Assembly (NCBI GenBank): GCA_015056245.1
Contig: SVGQ01000006.1
Span: 1 to 54,331, forward strand
Direction: 5' to 3'
DNA length: 54,331 nucleotides
Source: Clostridiales bacterium
GTDB lineage: Bacteria > Bacillota > Clostridia > Christensenellales > Aristaeellaceae
A program made the position numbers and the translations under genes. Positions 7,439 through 15,905 of this stretch are shown in pieces. The notes under the pieces are model-generated. The model was not told the origin of the DNA. It saw nothing but the letters and a program-made list of their open reading frames with translations, and did no database searches. Positions within the stretch are counted from its first letter, which is position 1, and each line of letters opens with the position of its first letter.

Positions 7439-8509
7439 TTATGCCTTTTCAGCCTGACGGATCAGCTCCAGCACCGGCTCGGTGCCATCCTTAACAGGAT
7501 AGGCCTTGAGAGTCTCCACCAGTTCTTCCCGCTCATTAAGCAGGCTTTCCAGCGCAGCGGTCAGGGTTTCGGGAGTCATATCCTCCTGCATCAGCACCCG
7601 GGCCAAACCCTGACGCTGATAGCTCTTGGCGTTTTCGATCTGGTCGCCGCGGCTGGCTCCCAGCGGATAGGGCACCAACAGCATGGGCTTATGCAAGGCC
7701 AGCAGCTCGCTGAGGGTATTGCTGCCTGCGCGGCTCAGCACCAGATCAGCCACAGCCAGCGCATCCGGCATTTCGGCAGAAAGGAACTCCTTCTGGCAAT
7801 AGCCCTTTTGATCCAGCAGGCTCTCATCCAGATTGCCCTTGCCGCACAGATGGAGCACATCCATCTTGGGCAGCAGATTGGGCAAAGCTTCCCGCAGGCA
7901 CTTATTGACGCTCTGGGCGCCCAGACTGCCGCCGGTCATCAGCAGCACCGGTTTCTGACCATCAAAGCCAGCCATGGCAAGACCAGCTGCCCGGCTGCCC
8001 TGAAACAGTTCCGGACGCAGCGGAGTGCCGGTGTTGACACCTTTCTCCCCCAGCGCCTTGGCGCACTCAGGGAAAGTGGTGGCTACCTTGGTGGCAAACT
8101 TGGCGCAGATACGATTGGCAAGGCCCGGGGTAAGATCGCTTTCGTGGCAAACCGCCGGAACCCGGCACAACCACGCGCCGACAACAACCGGCACACTGAC
8201 AAAGCCGCCCTTGGAGAAACACACATTGGGCTTCAGTTTACGCATCAGCCCGATGGACTGCAGCGCGCCCCAGATGACCCGGAATGGATCAGTAAAGTTT
8301 TGCAGACTGAAATAACGGCGCAGTTTGCCGCTTTTCACCGAATGATAGGTAATCCCCGGAATCTGGGCGATCATCTGGTGTTCGATCCCGTTTTCCGTGC
8401 CGATGTAATGAATATCATAGCCCATTTCCTTCAAGCGGGGAATCAGGCTCAGGTGGGGCGTGACATGACCGGCGGTACCGCCGCCCGTCAGAACGATTCT
8501 CTTGCTCAT
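7439..8509 (-). CDS. murG: MurG, lipid II synthase
   Basis: A 356-residue GT28 glycosyltransferase that transfers GlcNAc from UDP-GlcNAc to lipid I on the inner membrane face, the last cytoplasmic step of lipid II synthesis. Start ATG 8509 has GGGAGG 7 nt upstream. Visible motifs: N-terminal GGGTAGHVTPHLSL, CFSKGGFVSVPVV near 100, CHESDLTPGLANR, and the C-terminal nucleotide-sugar site (LLMTGGSLGAQSVNKCLRE, LVLSRAGSNTLSELLAL, PMLLVPYPLGASRGDQIENAK). It lies just downstream of sigE on the same strand. In Bacillus and Clostridia murG and spoIIG both belong to the division/cell-wall cluster, so this is a rearranged remnant of that neighbourhood. Confidence 0.95.
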   Translation of the reverse strand: MSKRIVLTGGGTAGHVTPHLSLIPRLKEMGYDIHYIGTENGIEHQMIAQIPGITYHSVKSGKLRRYFSLQNFTDPFRVIWGALQSIGLMRKLKPNVCFSKGGFVSVPVVVGAWLCRVPAVCHESDLTPGLANRICAKFATKVATTFPECAKALGEKGVNTGTPLRPELFQGSRAAGLAMAGFDGQKPVLLMTGGSLGAQSVNKCLREALPNLLPKMDVLHLCGKGNLDESLLDQKGYCQKEFLSAEMPDALAVADLVLSRAGSNTLSELLALHKPMLLVPYPLGASRGDQIENAKSYQRQGLARVLMQEDMTPETLTAALESLLNEREELVETLKAYPVKDGTEPVLELIRQAEKA

Positions 8510-8562
8510 CCCTTGTACCTCCCATTGGCGGCGGTCTGTGATCCGCCTGCCTTGCAAGGGGT

Positions 8563-8571
8563 AGTATACCA
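8563..8571 (-). promoter_or_regulatory. Possible extended -10 promoter of murG
   Basis: TGGTATACT matches an extended -10 (TGnTATACT), 54 bp before the murG start. No good -35 is visible. Read-through from sigE is the alternative. Confidence 0.35.
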
Positions 8572-8601
8572 CAGCAGACGGGGTTCTGTACAGGATTCGC
8601 A

Positions 8602-9315
8602 TCACCCGATTCTTTTCAGCTCGGTTTGCAGCCTGCCCAGAATCCGTTTTTCAAGCCGGGAAATATAGCTTTGGGAGATGCCCAGCAGGTCCGCCACCTC
8701 CTTCTGGGTGCGTTCCTTGTGACCGCCGAGACCGAACCGCAGCATAATGATGCGCTTCTCCCGCTCCCCTAAATGGCTCAAGGCATCCCGGAGGATATCC
8801 CGCTCGATCTCCTTATCCAGATTACAGCTGACCGTATCCGGGCGGGTGCCCAGCACATCGCTGAGCAACAATTCGTTGCCGTCCCAGTCGGTTTTCAGCG
8901 GTTCATCCAGACTGACCTCCAGCTTGAGCTTGCTGGTTTTCCGCAGGAACATAAGGATCTCATTTTCGATGCAACGGCTGGCGTAGGTAGCCATTTTGAT
9001 CTTCTTGGTGCAGTCGAAGGTACCCACCGCCTTGATCAGCCCGATGGTGCCGATGGAGATCAGATCCTCCAAAGGAATGGAGGTGTTCTCAAACCGGCGG
9101 GCAATGAACACCACCAGCCGCAGATTGTGCTCAATCAGCAATGCCCGGGCGTTTTCATCGTCCAGTTTCAGCCGGGCGGTCAGTTCCCGTTCTTCCTCCG
9201 GGCTGAGGGGCGGCGGTAGGGGATCCGGCCCACTGATATAGAAGATCTCCTGAGGAAACAGTCTTGCCAGCAGACGGTGAACTGCCAGCTGGAACCCTTG
9301 AGATGATTGCTGCAT
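8602..9315 (-). CDS. sigE: Sporulation sigma factor SigE
   Basis: A 237-residue sigma factor, matching the usual ~239, from ATG 9315 with AAGGAG 9 nt upstream; a longer open frame upstream is SpoIIGA shadow. Residues 1-27 form the pro-sequence, with the processing region QEIFYISG and then [11 protein letters not shown]. Region 2 ([19 protein letters not shown], then [14 protein letters not shown] and [19 protein letters not shown]), the [14 protein letters not shown] segment and region 4 ([25 protein letters not shown]) match mother-cell sigma E closely. The inactive pro-form is cleaved by SpoIIGA, encoded 17 bp upstream, after septation; it then directs early mother-cell transcription. Confidence 0.96.
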   Translation of the reverse strand: MQQSSQGFQLAVHRLLARLFPQEIFYISGPDPLPPPLSPEEERELTARLKLDDENARALLIEHNLRLVVFIARRFENTSIPLEDLISIGTIGLIKAVGTFDCTKKIKMATYASRCIENEILMFLRKTSKLKLEVSLDEPLKTDWDGNELLLSDVLGTRPDTVSCNLDKEIERDILRDALSHLGEREKRIIMLRFGLGGHKERTQKEVADLLGISQSYISRLEKRILGRLQTELKRIG

Positions 9316-9332
9316 CAATAATTGCTCCTTTC

Positions 9333-10091
9333 CTATTCCCGAATAGCCGCAAGGGGAACCAATGCCTGCGTTCCCTGATATTCCCTGCCTGCTACCGCTG
9401 CCAACAGGCTCACCTCCCGGCGCATCCCGTCCATATACAGCCAGCAGTGGTCCGGTCGGAACAACGGCAGCAAGCCATTCCCTGCCGCCGTGCGCACATG
9501 AAGCAAACGGAAGCCCCTCGGCAAAGCCCGGAGCGCATCGATCATACCCGCATCCGGGTACAGCACGCGGGCTGCTTTCAGGGGGATGACCAGTACCGGC
9601 AGGGATGTGATGGGATCCCGGATCAGATTGCCGCTGTCCACCATGGCGGGCAGCATGATCCGCTTCTCCCCCACCTGCAGTTCCACATGCCGCACTTCCT
9701 TCAGTACAGCGGGCAGAAGGCGGATCAACAGATAAAAAAAGCCTTCCAAGGCAAGGCTTCCGGTGACTGCCACCCAAGGGGATGTGCCATGGGACAGCAG
9801 GCAGTTCACACTGCCGCCCACCAGCAGCGCCGAGCACAGGGTGGTAACAACGCATCGACGCACGGCAGCCCGGCCTTCGGGACGGTAGCAAAGCCATACG
9901 CTCAGAGGCAGCCCAGCCAAACCAGCCAAGGGAACATACAGTCCCGCCAGCGCAGCCGCTCCGGCTGGCAACGTGCCCATCATCCAGCGGCGAAACCCCG
10001 GTGCGTCCACTCCTGCCAGTTTACCGCCCAACGGCAATGCGCATCCGCACAGCAACAAGTTGCAAAGCAAGTAGATTTCCCCATGCAGCAC
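9333..10091 (-). CDS. spoIIGA: SpoIIGA, pro-sigma-E processing protease
   Basis: A membrane aspartic protease that activates pro-sigma E at the sporulation septum. GTG 10091 is preferred because GGAAGG lies 9 nt upstream; ATG 10100 touches the SD directly. This gives 252 residues, somewhat short of the usual ~300. The N-terminal half has about five hydrophobic segments ([17 protein letters not shown] onward to [13 protein letters not shown]). The C-terminal protease half carries the catalytic motif [16 protein letters not shown], the DSGN signature of the family, and ends in a substrate-facing strand set. Direct coupling to sigE (17-bp gap) and the Spo0A-like promoter support the call. Confidence 0.92.
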   Translation of the reverse strand: MLHGEIYLLCNLLLCGCALPLGGKLAGVDAPGFRRWMMGTLPAGAAALAGLYVPLAGLAGLPLSVWLCYRPEGRAAVRRCVVTTLCSALLVGGSVNCLLSHGTSPWVAVTGSLALEGFFYLLIRLLPAVLKEVRHVELQVGEKRIMLPAMVDSGNLIRDPITSLPVLVIPLKAARVLYPDAGMIDALRALPRGFRLLHVRTAAGNGLLPLFRPDHCWLYMDGMRREVSLLAAVAGREYQGTQALVPLAAIRE

Positions 10092-10121
10092 AGGCTTCAT
10101 CCTTCCGCGGTTGATGAAACC

Positions 10122-10167
10122 AGTATAGGCTGGATGGCGGCAAAACAGCGTCGAAAACCGTTGCGAA
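10122..10167 (-). promoter_or_regulatory. Spo0A-type spoIIG promoter
   Basis: On the minus strand: -10 TATACT (10127-10122), a 22-bp spacer, and a -35-like TTCGAC (10155-10150) embedded in TTCGACG, one mismatch from the 0A box TTCGACA. A weaker second box, TTCGCAA, lies at 10167-10161. Abnormal 22-bp spacing with 0A boxes over the -35 is the known architecture of the Bacillus spoIIG promoter, which needs phosphorylated Spo0A. Confidence 0.6.
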
Positions 10168-10204
10168 GGATGGGGAAACCTGACGGAAACAGCCGCTCTT
10201 CATA

Positions 10205-10233
10205 TTGTTTCGCTCCCTGCTTTGTGCTATGAT
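10205..10233 (+). promoter_or_regulatory. Promoter of the CE2-like esterase gene
   Basis: -35 TTGTTT (10205-10210), 17-bp spacer, -10 TATGAT (10228-10233). Confidence 0.5.
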
Positions 10234-10279
10234 GGGCGTATCAACCAACACTTTTTCAGGAAACGGAGCGACATCTGCC

Positions 10280-11344
10280 ATGATCAAGCGTTTCATCCCC
10301 ACATACGAAAACATCAAGCCGCTGGGCCGCACCCATCTTTTGAACGATACCCTCTGGATGGCCTATTCTGCCTCCGGCGCAGCCTTTACGTTCTTTGGCA
10401 AGTCCTGCACCATTACCCTCGCCGGGGACAGCACCTCTTTGAGCGCCGGTGAAAAGGACAACCAGACCCGCATCGCCATCGAAGTAAATGGACAGCGGGT
10501 GGTGGACGCGCTGATGGATGCCCCCGAAAAGTCCTTCACCGTATTTGAAGCCAGCGAAGCCCAGCAGGTGACCGTGCAGGTGATCAAGCTGTCGGAAAGC
10601 GCCATGTCCACCTGTGCCATCAAATGGATCAGCGTGGACACCGAAGGCCGCATCCAGCCAACGGACCCCAAGCCTCATCGCATCGAGATCGTGGGCGATT
10701 CCATCACCTGCGGCTATGGCACTGACGATCTGGACCCGGAGCATCACTTCATCACCGCAACAGAAGACGTGACCAAGTCCTACTCCTACAAAACCCTTCA
10801 AGCTCTGAACGCTGACTATGGCATCGTGTCCCTCAGCGGCTACGGCATCATCTCCGGCTACACCGCCACTGCGGAGGAAAAGGTGGATCAGATCCTGCCC
10901 AAGTACTATGACAAGCTGGGTTTCTCCTACGGCAACTACCTGGGCATGAAGCCTCAGGAGGTGGAGTGGACTTTTGCCGCCCAGCCGGAGCTGATCATCA
11001 TCAATCTGGGCACCAACGATGACAGCTACTGCCTTGACCACGCTGACCGCCAGCTGGACTACCAGCAGAATTACACCGCCTTCCTGAAAAAAGTGCGTTC
11101 TCACAACCCGGAAGCCAAGATTCTTTGCGTTCTGGGCATGATGGGCGACCGGTTGTATCCCTTTGTGGAGGCGGCGGTGGCAGCCCATACCGAAGAAACC
11201 GGTGACAGCAACATCGCCTGTATGGCCTTCCCTGTGCAACTAGCTGAGGATGGCTACGCTGCCGACTGGCACCCTTCCATCGTGACACATGACAAGGCCA
11301 CCCAGCGTTTGACAGGGTTTGTGAAAGATTTGATGGGGTGGTAA
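10280..11344 (+). CDS. CE2-like SGNH carbohydrate esterase
   Basis: A 354-residue protein. ATG 10280 is chosen because the similarity begins there; the upstream in-frame part overlaps the promoter. An N-terminal beta-sandwich (about residues 1-125: ASGAAFTFFGKSCTITLAG, VEVNGQ-type strands) precedes an SGNH hydrolase domain. Block I is IEIVGDSITCGYG near 138 (Ser nucleophile), followed by SLSGYGIISGY, INLGTNDDSYC, and the C-terminal DWHPSIVTHDKATQ supplying the Asp/His pair. A jelly-roll plus SGNH layout is that of carbohydrate esterase family 2, which deacetylates xylan or mannan oligosaccharides. No signal peptide is visible, so it probably acts on imported oligosaccharides. It fits the glycosidases in the window. 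Confidence 0.8.
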   Translation: MIKRFIPTYENIKPLGRTHLLNDTLWMAYSASGAAFTFFGKSCTITLAGDSTSLSAGEKDNQTRIAIEVNGQRVVDALMDAPEKSFTVFEASEAQQVTVQVIKLSESAMSTCAIKWISVDTEGRIQPTDPKPHRIEIVGDSITCGYGTDDLDPEHHFITATEDVTKSYSYKTLQALNADYGIVSLSGYGIISGYTATAEEKVDQILPKYYDKLGFSYGNYLGMKPQEVEWTFAAQPELIIINLGTNDDSYCLDHADRQLDYQQNYTAFLKKVRSHNPEAKILCVLGMMGDRLYPFVEAAVAAHTEETGDSNIACMAFPVQLAEDGYAADWHPSIVTHDKATQRLTGFVKDLMGW

Positions 11345-11368
11345 AACCACAAAGAATCCGATAGAAAA

Positions 11369-11408
11369 ACCGGAACCGTTGCAGTGTTTATTCTGCAATG
11401 GTTCCGGT
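11369..11408. terminator. Bidirectional terminator
   Basis: ACCGGAACCGTTGCAG pairs with CTGCAATGGTTCCGGT with one G-T pair, followed by ACTTTTT on the plus strand. It serves the convergent esterase and GNAT genes. Confidence 0.8.
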
Positions 11409-11413
11409 ACTTT

Positions 11414-11833
11414 TTATTCAAACATATACACTACATCATCATCGGATGGGGTTATGCCGCCTGCTTTTTCATAGCATTTACAGGCCATTGGGTTGCCCTT
11501 GTTGGTAATCAGAAACATCTTTCTGTACCCGTCCTGTTTACGCCAATCATCAATATAGCGAATGAGCGCAGTGCCATAGCCCCGTCCCTGCATCCTTTTT
11601 TCTATATCAATGGCATGCAGGTAGAAATCCTTTCTGCCATCGGGACGATGGAGCGTATATCCATAAGCAAACCCGACAGCTTCCCCAGCCACCCCATCCA
11701 CAGCCAGAAAAGCCTTGGCATCCTCCTTCTCCAGAAAGGATCGGATATCCCTTTCCTGATAGGTCGTATGCTGGTCATCCACGAAGCGGCAGATCAATGC
11801 CGCATCTTCCGGCGTAGCCAAACGATATTCCAT
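11414..11833 (-). CDS. GNAT-family N-acetyltransferase
   Basis: A 139-residue single-domain GNAT protein from ATG 11833, with AAGGAAGG upstream. The acetyl-CoA pyrophosphate loop is in RMQGRGYGTALI near 82-92, preceded by the strand DFYLHAIDI and followed by KMFLITNKGNPMACKCYEKAGG (motif B, with the Tyr used as general acid in many family members). The pattern recalls the AAC(3)-I aminoglycoside acetyltransferase branch, but that is too weak to name a drug substrate. Possible roles are small-molecule or protein N-acetylation. Single gene, convergent with the esterase and downstream of glnA. Confidence 0.8.
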   Translation of the reverse strand: MEYRLATPEDAALICRFVDDQHTTYQERDIRSFLEKEDAKAFLAVDGVAGEAVGFAYGYTLHRPDGRKDFYLHAIDIEKRMQGRGYGTALIRYIDDWRKQDGYRKMFLITNKGNPMACKCYEKAGGITPSDDDVVYMFE

Positions 11834-11860
11834 GCGATCCTTCCTTCTCAGATGATGAAA

Positions 11861-11887
11861 GCCTCCCCCCGAAGCATCAGGGGAGGC
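11861..11887 (-). terminator. glnA terminator
   Basis: GCCTCCCC (11887-11880 on the minus strand) pairs with GGGGAGGC (11868-11861) and is followed by TTTCATC, 9 bp past the glnA stop. Confidence 0.75.
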
Positions 11888-11896
11888 CGAAAAACC

Positions 11897-13324
11897 TTAC
11901 AGGTTATAGTACTTATCGAACTCAGCAGGATGGGGAATGGCGGCCATCTGACGGCATTCTTCGCGCTTGGCGGCGATGAAGTTCTTCAGCAAGGCTTCGG
12001 GGAACACGCCGCCGGCGGTCAGGTAGTCGTGATCCTTTTCCAGAGCGTCCAGGGCATCCTCCAGACGGGTGGGCAGATGCTTCAGCTTGGCCTTTTCCTC
12101 GTCGCTCAGGTGGTACAGGTTCACATCGTAGGGGCCCCAGCCTTCCGCATGGGGATCGATCTGGTTCTTGATGCCGTCCAGACCAGCCATCAGGATGGCG
12201 GCATAGCAGAAGTAGGGATTACAAGTGGCATCAGGGTTGCGCAGCTCGAAGCGGCGGCGGTCGGCACTCTTGGCATAGGCGGGAATGCGGATGACAGCGC
12301 TACGGTTGGAGGTGGCATAGCCCACGGTGACAGGAGCCTCAAAGCCGGGCACCAGACGCTTGAAGGAGTTGGTGCTGGGATTGGTAAGGGCACACAGGGA
12401 GTTGATATGCTTAAGCAAGCCGCCCATGAAATAGTGGGCTTCCTTGCTCAGCTTGGCATAGTCGTCATCGTTGCCGGCGAAGACGGGCTGGCCGTCCTTC
12501 ATCAGCAGCATATGCACGTGCATGCCGTTGCCAGCCTCGCCGTACACGGGCTTGGGCATGAAAGTGGCGCTCTTGCCGTACTTGAGGGCGGTGTTGTGGA
12601 TGATGTACTTGATCCACATGGTGGCATCCGCCATCTTGGACATCACGCCCAGCTGGGGCTCGATCTCAAACTGACCGGAGGCCGCCACTTCGGGGTGATG
12701 GTAGTTGATCTCGATGCCCGCATCCTTCATGAGCATAACCATTTCGCTGCGGCACTCATAGGTATCGTCAAAGGGCTTGGCAATGTGGTAGTTCTTCTGC
12801 TTGGGAACCACGGTGCCCTTGCCTTCGGTGGCGCTGTTCCAGTAGGACTGCTTGGTATCCAACGCAACGCCGATGCTGTTGCCCTGCACATCCCAGCCCA
12901 CCTCATCAAAGAGATAGAACTCGAACTCGGGCAGGATATACATGGTATCCGCCACGCCCAGATCGCGCATATACTGCTCGGCAGCCAGCACGATGTTGCG
13001 GGGATACTGAGGCAGCGGGCGGTTTTCGGGGCTGTCGATGATCATGGCGTTGCCGGTCATGGACAGGGTAGGGATGGCGCAGAAAGGATCCACAACAGCG
13101 GTGTCAGGATCGGGAATGAACACCATATCGCTCTTTTCCACCACGGCATAGCCGTAGTTGGAAGCATCAAAGCCGATGCCGGCCTTCATGGTATCCTCAG
13201 AAAAGTTTTCGGCGGGGATGGTCACATGACGGTACTGACCGTTGATGTCCACCATCTTGAAGTCAACCATTTTGATGCCCTGCTCCTTGATCAGGTTCAG
13301 GATATCCTTAACGCTCTTGGCCAT
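11897..13324 (-). CDS. glnA: Glutamine synthetase type I
   Basis: A 475-residue GSI enzyme, normal length, condensing ammonia and glutamate with ATP to glutamine in the cytosol. Start ATG 13324 has AGGAGAG upstream. N-terminal beta-grasp region residues 1-105 include MVDINGQYRHVTIP. The catalytic domain shows the metal ligands in ILPEFEFYLFDE, the HHPEVAASGQFEIEPQ block, GNGMHVHMLL, the ATP/glutamate site NPSTNSFKRLVPGFEAPV, and RIPAYAKSADRRRFELRNPDATCNPY split by the family arginines. The NLYHLSDEE loop sits where GSI-beta enzymes carry the adenylylatable tyrosine; whether it is modified here is unknown. It has its own promoter and terminator; no glnR neighbour is seen. Confidence 0.96.
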   Translation of the reverse strand: MAKSVKDILNLIKEQGIKMVDFKMVDINGQYRHVTIPAENFSEDTMKAGIGFDASNYGYAVVEKSDMVFIPDPDTAVVDPFCAIPTLSMTGNAMIIDSPENRPLPQYPRNIVLAAEQYMRDLGVADTMYILPEFEFYLFDEVGWDVQGNSIGVALDTKQSYWNSATEGKGTVVPKQKNYHIAKPFDDTYECRSEMVMLMKDAGIEINYHHPEVAASGQFEIEPQLGVMSKMADATMWIKYIIHNTALKYGKSATFMPKPVYGEAGNGMHVHMLLMKDGQPVFAGNDDDYAKLSKEAHYFMGGLLKHINSLCALTNPSTNSFKRLVPGFEAPVTVGYATSNRSAVIRIPAYAKSADRRRFELRNPDATCNPYFCYAAILMAGLDGIKNQIDPHAEGWGPYDVNLYHLSDEEKAKLKHLPTRLEDALDALEKDHDYLTAGGVFPEALLKNFIAAKREECRQMAAIPHPAEFDKYYNL

Positions 13325-13378
13325 GGGGTATCTCTCCTTTTGTATGAGTTGGACTGATTTTCAGCCAAATGTATAATC

Positions 13379-13407
13379 AGTATAGCAAGAGAACGCCAGC
13401 GCGTCAA
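13379..13407 (-). promoter_or_regulatory. glnA promoter
   Basis: -35 TTGACG (13407-13402), 17-bp spacer, -10 TATACT (13384-13379). It overlaps the last codon of the upstream HD gene and lies 55 bp before the glnA start. Confidence 0.75.
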
Positions 13408-13871
13408 CGCTTGGATTGTCTGCTTTCTGTATCGGTTCCGGGGACATTTTCCAGCAGCTGAATGGCTTGCAGATATTTAGCCTGGCGGGCAACCGCCCAC
13501 TCATCCATGGTATCCAATCGTGTAGTATCGCTGTTGTGGCGAAGATCTGCCAGCTTAACCTGCCGTGCCAATGGATTGGAGGCAATCCGGGCTACATAGT
13601 CCTCGTACGGCTCGGCATCATCATGGGTCAAAAGCCGGAGGGCTTCCAGCACAGGCTGAGGGAAACCCATCCGATGCAAGTCTTCATGTGTATAGGGGGT
13701 GTCCTCCACCACATCATGCAAAAGTGCAAGGACGACCGCGTTTTCACTGTCCATCTGCTCTGCCAGATGAAAGGGATGGAACACATAGGGCAGACCGCTT
13801 TTATCCAGTTGATCCCGATGGGCATCAAAGCACAGCTTCAAAGCCTTTTTGGTCAGGGCGGTATACAGCAT
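13404..13871 (-). CDS. Stand-alone HD-domain phosphohydrolase
   Basis: A 155-residue protein made almost wholly of an HD domain. The metal ligands are visible in order: PYVFHPFHLAEQM near 28, LALLHDVVEDTPYTHEDL near 48 (the HD pair plus a following ED), and VKLADLRHNSDTTRLD near 105 (distal Asp). The last block is the one seen in the hydrolase half of RelA/SpoT and in small Mesh1-type (p)ppGpp hydrolases, so alarmone or nucleotide hydrolysis is plausible. No synthetase or TGS/ACT region is attached. It follows the ABC exporter by 18 bp and is probably co-transcribed with it. Confidence 0.78.
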   Translation of the reverse strand: MLYTALTKKALKLCFDAHRDQLDKSGLPYVFHPFHLAEQMDSENAVVLALLHDVVEDTPYTHEDLHRMGFPQPVLEALRLLTHDDAEPYEDYVARIASNPLARQVKLADLRHNSDTTRLDTMDEWAVARQAKYLQAIQLLENVPGTDTESRQSKR

Positions 13872-13889
13872 GGTCGCTTTCCTTTCTGC

Positions 13890-15641
13890 TCAGGCGATGC
13901 CTTCTTCCAAAGCCGCTGCGGACTGGATCTGGTGCATGCGGGCATAGATACCGCCCTGTTCCACCAGCTGCTGGTGGGTGCCGGTTTCAGCCACCTTGCC
14001 ATCCTCGATGACCAGAATCATATCCGCATTGCGGATGGTGGACAGGCGGTGAGCGATGGCGATAATGGTGCGCTGGCCTGCAATGCCTGCGATAGCTTTC
14101 TGGATCTGCCGTTCAGTCTCCACATCCACGGAGGCGGTGGCTTCATCCAGAATGATGATGGGCGATTTGCGCAGAATGGCCCGGGCAATGGCAACACGCT
14201 GTTTCTGACCGCCGGAGAGGCGCAAACCGCGCTCGCCTACACGGGTCTCGTAGCCATCGGGCATTTCCAGAATATCCTCGTGGATGTTGGCGGCTTTGGC
14301 GGCTTCCATAATGTCCTCCATGGAGGATTCCGGACTGGCATAGCCAATATTCTCCGCAATGGTGCCGTTGAACAGGAAGGTATCCTGCAGTACTGGAGAA
14401 ATGTTCTGGCGCAGGCTTTCCATGGTCACTTCGCTGATATCCTGCCCATCCACCAGAATGCGGCCTGCGGTGGGCTCGTAGAAGCGGGAGATGAGCTGCG
14501 TCAGCGTGGTTTTGCCGACACCCGTGGGGCCGACCAGCGCCAGCATCCTGCCGGGCTGACAATGGAAGGAGACATCCTTCAGGACAGGAATGCCGTTCTC
14601 ATAGGCGAAATCCACGTTTTCAAAAGTGATGCTGCCTTCCACATCCTTCAGAGGAGCTGCTTCGGGCTTGTCCTGAATCTCAAAGGGCGCATCCAGTACC
14701 GCCAGCACACGCTCCGCGCCTGCCATGGACTGCTGCATACTCTCCAGCAGATTGGCAAGGCCGGAAATAGGGGCATAGAACAGGCTCAGGTACAGCACGA
14801 ACGCCACGATGTCCTCCACGCTCAGGCCGCCATGGAAGGCCAGCAGACCGCCGAAGCCTACCACCAGCACCGTGCCGATGGAGGAAACGAATTCCACTGA
14901 GGGATGGAATACCGCGCTGAGTTTCAGGGCATGAAGCATGGCCTTGATGTGCTCAAAGTTCTTGATGTTCACCTGTTCGGTCTCGTAGCTTTCCCGCCCG
15001 CAGGCATGGATCTCATGCACACCGGACAGATTATCCTGCAGCTTGCCGTTGAGCTCGCCCATCTTCTTTTGGGAAGCCTTGAAGAAAGGCCGCACCTTCT
15101 TGGAGAAGATCACACCGGAGAGCAAAATCAGCGGGATGGGCGCGCAGGTGATCAGCGCCAGTTTCCAGTTGATGGTGAGCAGCACCACCAAAACGCCTAC
15201 AAAAGTGACGATGTTGGTGATCAGTTCCGGGATGATATGGGCATAGAGCAGCTCAAAATCCCGGGTATCGTTGACAATGCGGCTCATCAGATCGCCGGTC
15301 TGCTTATCGTGAAAATAGCCCAGATGAAGGCGTTCCAGCTTATCGTAGGTTTTGGTACGCAGATCGCCCACCAGAAACCAGGCGGCTTTGTGGGCCAGAT
15401 AGTTGCTGAGGAAACGGAACACAATGCGCAAAAGGTACAGCCCAACCAACAGCAATGCCAGCAGGCCGATACGGCGCAGGGCAGCTTCATCCACGCCCCT
15501 CTCCACAATGCCTGTGGCGGCGGACAGGGCACGGGGCGCAGCCAAATTGACCCCAGTGAGGCCAAGCGTGGCAAGAATGGCGATGATATACAGGTTTTTG
15601 TACCGGACGGCTTCCCGGCTGAGACGCAATAGCAATCGCAT
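13890..15641 (-). CDS. ABC exporter, fused membrane and ATPase domains
   Basis: A 583-residue half-transporter of type IV (ABCB-like). Residues 1-310 hold six membrane segments and the ECL/ICL pattern (YFHDKQTGDLMSRIVNDTRD coupling region). Residues 335-575 form the ATPase: Walker A GPTGVGKTTL, Q-loop VLQDTFLFNG, signature LSGGQKQRVAIARAI, Walker B PIIILDEATASVD, and the H-loop AIAHRLSTI. It functions as a dimer; a single gene suggests a homodimer. Substrate could be lipid, peptide or drug. ATG 15641 follows AAAGGAG. Confidence 0.92.
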   Translation of the reverse strand: MRLLLRLSREAVRYKNLYIIAILATLGLTGVNLAAPRALSAATGIVERGVDEAALRRIGLLALLLVGLYLLRIVFRFLSNYLAHKAAWFLVGDLRTKTYDKLERLHLGYFHDKQTGDLMSRIVNDTRDFELLYAHIIPELITNIVTFVGVLVVLLTINWKLALITCAPIPLILLSGVIFSKKVRPFFKASQKKMGELNGKLQDNLSGVHEIHACGRESYETEQVNIKNFEHIKAMLHALKLSAVFHPSVEFVSSIGTVLVVGFGGLLAFHGGLSVEDIVAFVLYLSLFYAPISGLANLLESMQQSMAGAERVLAVLDAPFEIQDKPEAAPLKDVEGSITFENVDFAYENGIPVLKDVSFHCQPGRMLALVGPTGVGKTTLTQLISRFYEPTAGRILVDGQDISEVTMESLRQNISPVLQDTFLFNGTIAENIGYASPESSMEDIMEAAKAANIHEDILEMPDGYETRVGERGLRLSGGQKQRVAIARAILRKSPIIILDEATASVDVETERQIQKAIAGIAGQRTIIAIAHRLSTIRNADMILVIEDGKVAETGTHQQLVEQGGIYARMHQIQSAAALEEGIA

Positions 15642-15699
15642 ACTGGTGTTTCTCCTTTGCTTGCTGCATTCCTTGGAAATGCATGAATATCATGGTTTC

Positions 15700-15728
15700 A
15701 GTTTACCGAAAAGCCGGTGAGCCGTCAA
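15700..15728 (-). promoter_or_regulatory. Promoter of the ABC exporter-HD operon
   Basis: -35 TTGACG (15728-15723), 17-bp spacer, -10 TAAACT (15705-15700), 59 bp before the start. Confidence 0.6.
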
Positions 15729-15842
15729 TACAGACGCTGGTCAAAACGCTGGATAACATCAATTATTCTTTGTGTAACAACAATGGCAATCAACAGCAGC
15801 AATGGATTTGTTTCATTATCATGCCCGCTGAACCGATTCTAC

Positions 15843-15872
15843 TTGATGATGCGTCGAATATTGGAGTATAAT
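15843..15872 (+). promoter_or_regulatory. Promoter of the secreted BACON/C39-like gene
   Basis: -35 TTGATG (15843-15848), 18-bp spacer, -10 TATAAT (15867-15872). Confidence 0.65.
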
Positions 15873-15905
15873 GGAGAAACTACTAACCCGATGAAAGGAG
15901 CCGCC

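Noticed and set aside
11414-11833. Naming the GNAT gene as aminoglycoside AAC(3)-I
   Set aside because: Only the general GNAT pattern is shared; no residue unique to drug-modifying members was recognised.
11384-13357. Open frame of 657 codons on the plus strand opposite glnA and the GNAT gene
   Set aside because: It spans two real minus-strand genes and a terminator; no motifs.
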